From IMG/VR virus record IMGVR_UViG_3300009183_004348, positions 1-29,035 of that record: DNA of 29,035 nucleotides. The stretch is one strand, 5' to 3'. Positions within the stretch are counted from its first letter, which is position 1. Each line of letters starts with the position of its first letter. The position numbers and the translations under genes were made by a program. Below are positions 27,613 to 29,035 of the stretch, in pieces. The notes under the pieces are model-generated. The model worked only from the letters and a program-made list of their open reading frames with translations. It was not told the DNA's origin and did not search any database. This stretch comes from a virus.

Positions 27613-29035
27613 TATAGTTTACATGCCTCGCAGTCTTCTTCAATACTGGTTTCTACTTCACGTTCATTATGGAAGCCATTATAGTGTACTTCTGGTGTTG
27701 GCTCTGCTTGTGCTTTACTACCCGCTTTATTAATTAGGCTGTAGTAGAATGTTTTCAAGCCCCACATGTGAGCCTGCATTAGATTTTTAATAATTAATGT
27801 AGTAGGCACTTTACGATCAGCCCAGTGTGCTGGATTATAGAATGTATTAGTTGAAATACTTTGATCAACATAGGCAGCTAATACTGCGGCTGTTTTCAAG
27901 TAACCGTCACAATCTTTTTGTTCCCACATCATTTGATATTTGTTTTTCAATCTATGATACTCTGGAACAACCTGTACAAACGATCCTGCTTTACTTTCCT
28001 TAACACTAATCAAACTCATTGGCATTTCAATACCGTTGGTTGAATCAATTACAACGCTTGAACTTTCCACAGGAGCGATGGCCATCAAGGTTGCATTGCG
28101 AACTCCATACTGTTTCATATTCGTACGTAGTGTTTCCCAATCAAGTTCGGGAGCGAAGTCTGCAAGTTCATTGACTCCCTTGGCCCGTAGTTCCCAAGGA
28201 AAGACGCCCTTGCCGTATCGTGTATGTGCGCTATGCAGACAAGCCCCACGTTCTTTGGCAAGTTCAACTGTTGCTTCTGTTAGATAAAATGCTTGATGTT
28301 CCATCCAGCTCTTAACATCTTGTAATGAATCTTTCTCTCCGTACTTGAGTCCACGCTTGGCGTGCCAGTAGGCTAAGTTAGTTACACCAATACCTAATGG
28401 CTGTATCTCATCGTTACTGAGCTTGCTCTGTATCGACAAGAAGTCTTGATAGTCAAGAATGTTACACAGGCTACGCTGTAGAATCCTACAGGCTCTACGC
28501 ATATCCTCTGGATTACGGAACGATCCCCAGTTAATAGATCCCAGTGTACATAACGCTATGCGCCCTTCCTCGTCGTCTAATCTCTTAAATGGACGGGTAG
28601 GTAATAAGATCTCACAGCACAAGTTACTTTGATAGATAGTATGATATTCAGGATCAAAAGGTCCCTGGCTCATAACGTTATCAATAAACACCAAATAGAT
28701 GCGACCCGTGTCTGTACGTTCTTTTAGTATACCACTCTTGAACACTTCTTCCGCTGACATTACTTTCTTACGTAGGTCTTTGCGTTTTTCGTATCTAACA
28801 TACAGCTCTTCGAACAGAGCAGTATTCTTGTAGAAGGCCTCATACAAGTCCGGCACTTCGTTGGGATCGAAGAATGTAATGTTTTCTTTATTTTTAAATC
28901 TGCGCCAGAAGAACGCACTCAAGACAACACCATAGTCCATGTGTCTTACCCGAGTCTCCTCAGTTCCTTGATTGTTCTTAAGTACGATGAGATCATCAAA
29001 CTGATGATGCCAAATAGGATAAAAAACTGTCGCAC
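27612..29035 (-). CDS. nrdA: Ribonucleotide reductase alpha subunit, class Ia (N-terminus outside window)
   Basis: The reading frame continues open to the window edge: ...FYPIWHHQFDDLIVLKNNQG leads into RVRHMDYGVVLSAFFWRRF, so the Met at 28940 is internal and the gene is only cut by the window. Visible R1 features are SNLCCEILLPT (active-site Cys and Glu, E. coli Cys439/Glu441), ALCTLGSINW (Cys462), APVESSSVVIDSTNGIEMP and the C-terminal CEACKL redox pair. The enzyme reduces NDPs to dNDPs. The first of a tight operon with sod, nrdB, a 55-aa ORF and glutaredoxin, as expected for phage DNA replication supply. Confidence 0.96.
   Translation of the reverse strand, partial: ATVFYPIWHHQFDDLIVLKNNQGTEETRVRHMDYGVVLSAFFWRRFKNKENITFFDPNEVPDLYEAFYKNTALFEELYVRYEKRKDLRKKVMSAEEVFKSGILKERTDTGRIYLVFIDNVMSQGPFDPEYHTIYQSNLCCEILLPTRPFKRLDDEEGRIALCTLGSINWGSFRNPEDMRRACRILQRSLCNILDYQDFLSIQSKLSNDEIQPLGIGVTNLAYWHAKRGLKYGEKDSLQDVKSWMEHQAFYLTEATVELAKERGACLHSAHTRYGKGVFPWELRAKGVNELADFAPELDWETLRTNMKQYGVRNATLMAIAPVESSSVVIDSTNGIEMPMSLISVKESKAGSFVQVVPEYHRLKNKYQMMWEQKDCDGYLKTAAVLAAYVDQSISTNTFYNPAHWADRKVPTTLIIKNLMQAHMWGLKTFYYSLINKAGSKAQAEPTPEVHYNGFHNEREVETSIEEDCEACKL

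Noticed and set aside
27612-28940. nrdA as a truncated gene starting at 28940
   Set aside because: The frame continues open upstream to the window edge with NrdA-like sequence, so truncation is only due to the window.
1-29035. Window as part of a bacterial chromosome
   Set aside because: Strictly one-sided, overlapping genes, T4-like dexA, nrd operon with glutaredoxin, S21 and TATAAATA promoters argue for a phage, although no capsid or terminase gene is visible to prove it.

Overview
The window reads as part of the genome of a large T4-like (myovirus-type) bacteriophage of an aquatic proteobacterium. Every recognisable gene lies on the minus strand, genes are packed with 1-20 nt overlaps, and the set mixes T4-type genes (nrdA, nrdB, a glutaredoxin, a dexA-type exonuclease, TATAAATA-type late promoters) with many host-derived metabolic, stress and envelope genes. 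Encoded S21, CsgF/CsgG, Hsp20 and a tmRNA recall, from memory, the pelagimyophage/methylophage group; this is not verified. DnaK and the cold-shock protein look betaproteobacterial, and a PqqA peptide hints at a host that makes PQQ, such as a methylotroph. Host assignment remains inference.

Layout in transcription order (high to low coordinates). 29035-25291: ribonucleotide reductase block, nrdA (cut by the window edge), an Fe/Mn superoxide dismutase, nrdB, a 55-aa ORF, glutaredoxin and an LSm-like protein. 25280-23282: an unknown ORF, an M15-type peptidase-domain protein, a DUF454 membrane protein and a small ORF. 23314-22695: a sigma70-type promoter, cspA, then a circularly permuted (two-piece) tmRNA gene and its terminator. 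22693-20729: an outer-membrane beta-barrel protein, the peroxide-defence pair ahpC-ahpD, and a 23-codon pqqA-like gene with its own leader and terminator. 20676-18665: an SGNH hydrolase, an unknown ORF, a 300-nt structured non-coding region, then a SleB-type hydrolase with an N-terminal anchor followed by a small membrane protein (possible lysis pair). 18644-15075: an envelope cluster (lipoprotein, two small exported proteins, a 4-TM coiled-coil protein) ending in ribosomal protein S21.

15071-10111: dexA-type exonuclease and MazG-like pyrophosphohydrolase, then, behind a TATAAATA late promoter, dnaK, hsp20, clpS, heme oxygenase and a ferredoxin-dependent bilin reductase. The last two form a heme-to-phycobilin pathway. 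10115-1318: a possible PD-(D/E)XK-fold protein, then an extracellular-fibre block: csgF, csgG, a curlin-repeat protein, a FecR-domain protein, a PA14-curlin fusion and a classical autotransporter. 1319-1: a 52-aa ORF, an LpxH-like metallophosphoesterase and the start of a GT4 glycosyltransferase.

Read together, the genes suggest a phage that maintains nucleotide supply, protein quality control and redox balance in the infected cell while remodelling the outer surface. The most notable items are the permuted tmRNA, the heme oxygenase/bilin reductase pair, the pqqA-like minigene, the curli-plus-autotransporter block, the superoxide dismutase inside the nrd operon, and promoters placed so that transcripts would start at the ATG.
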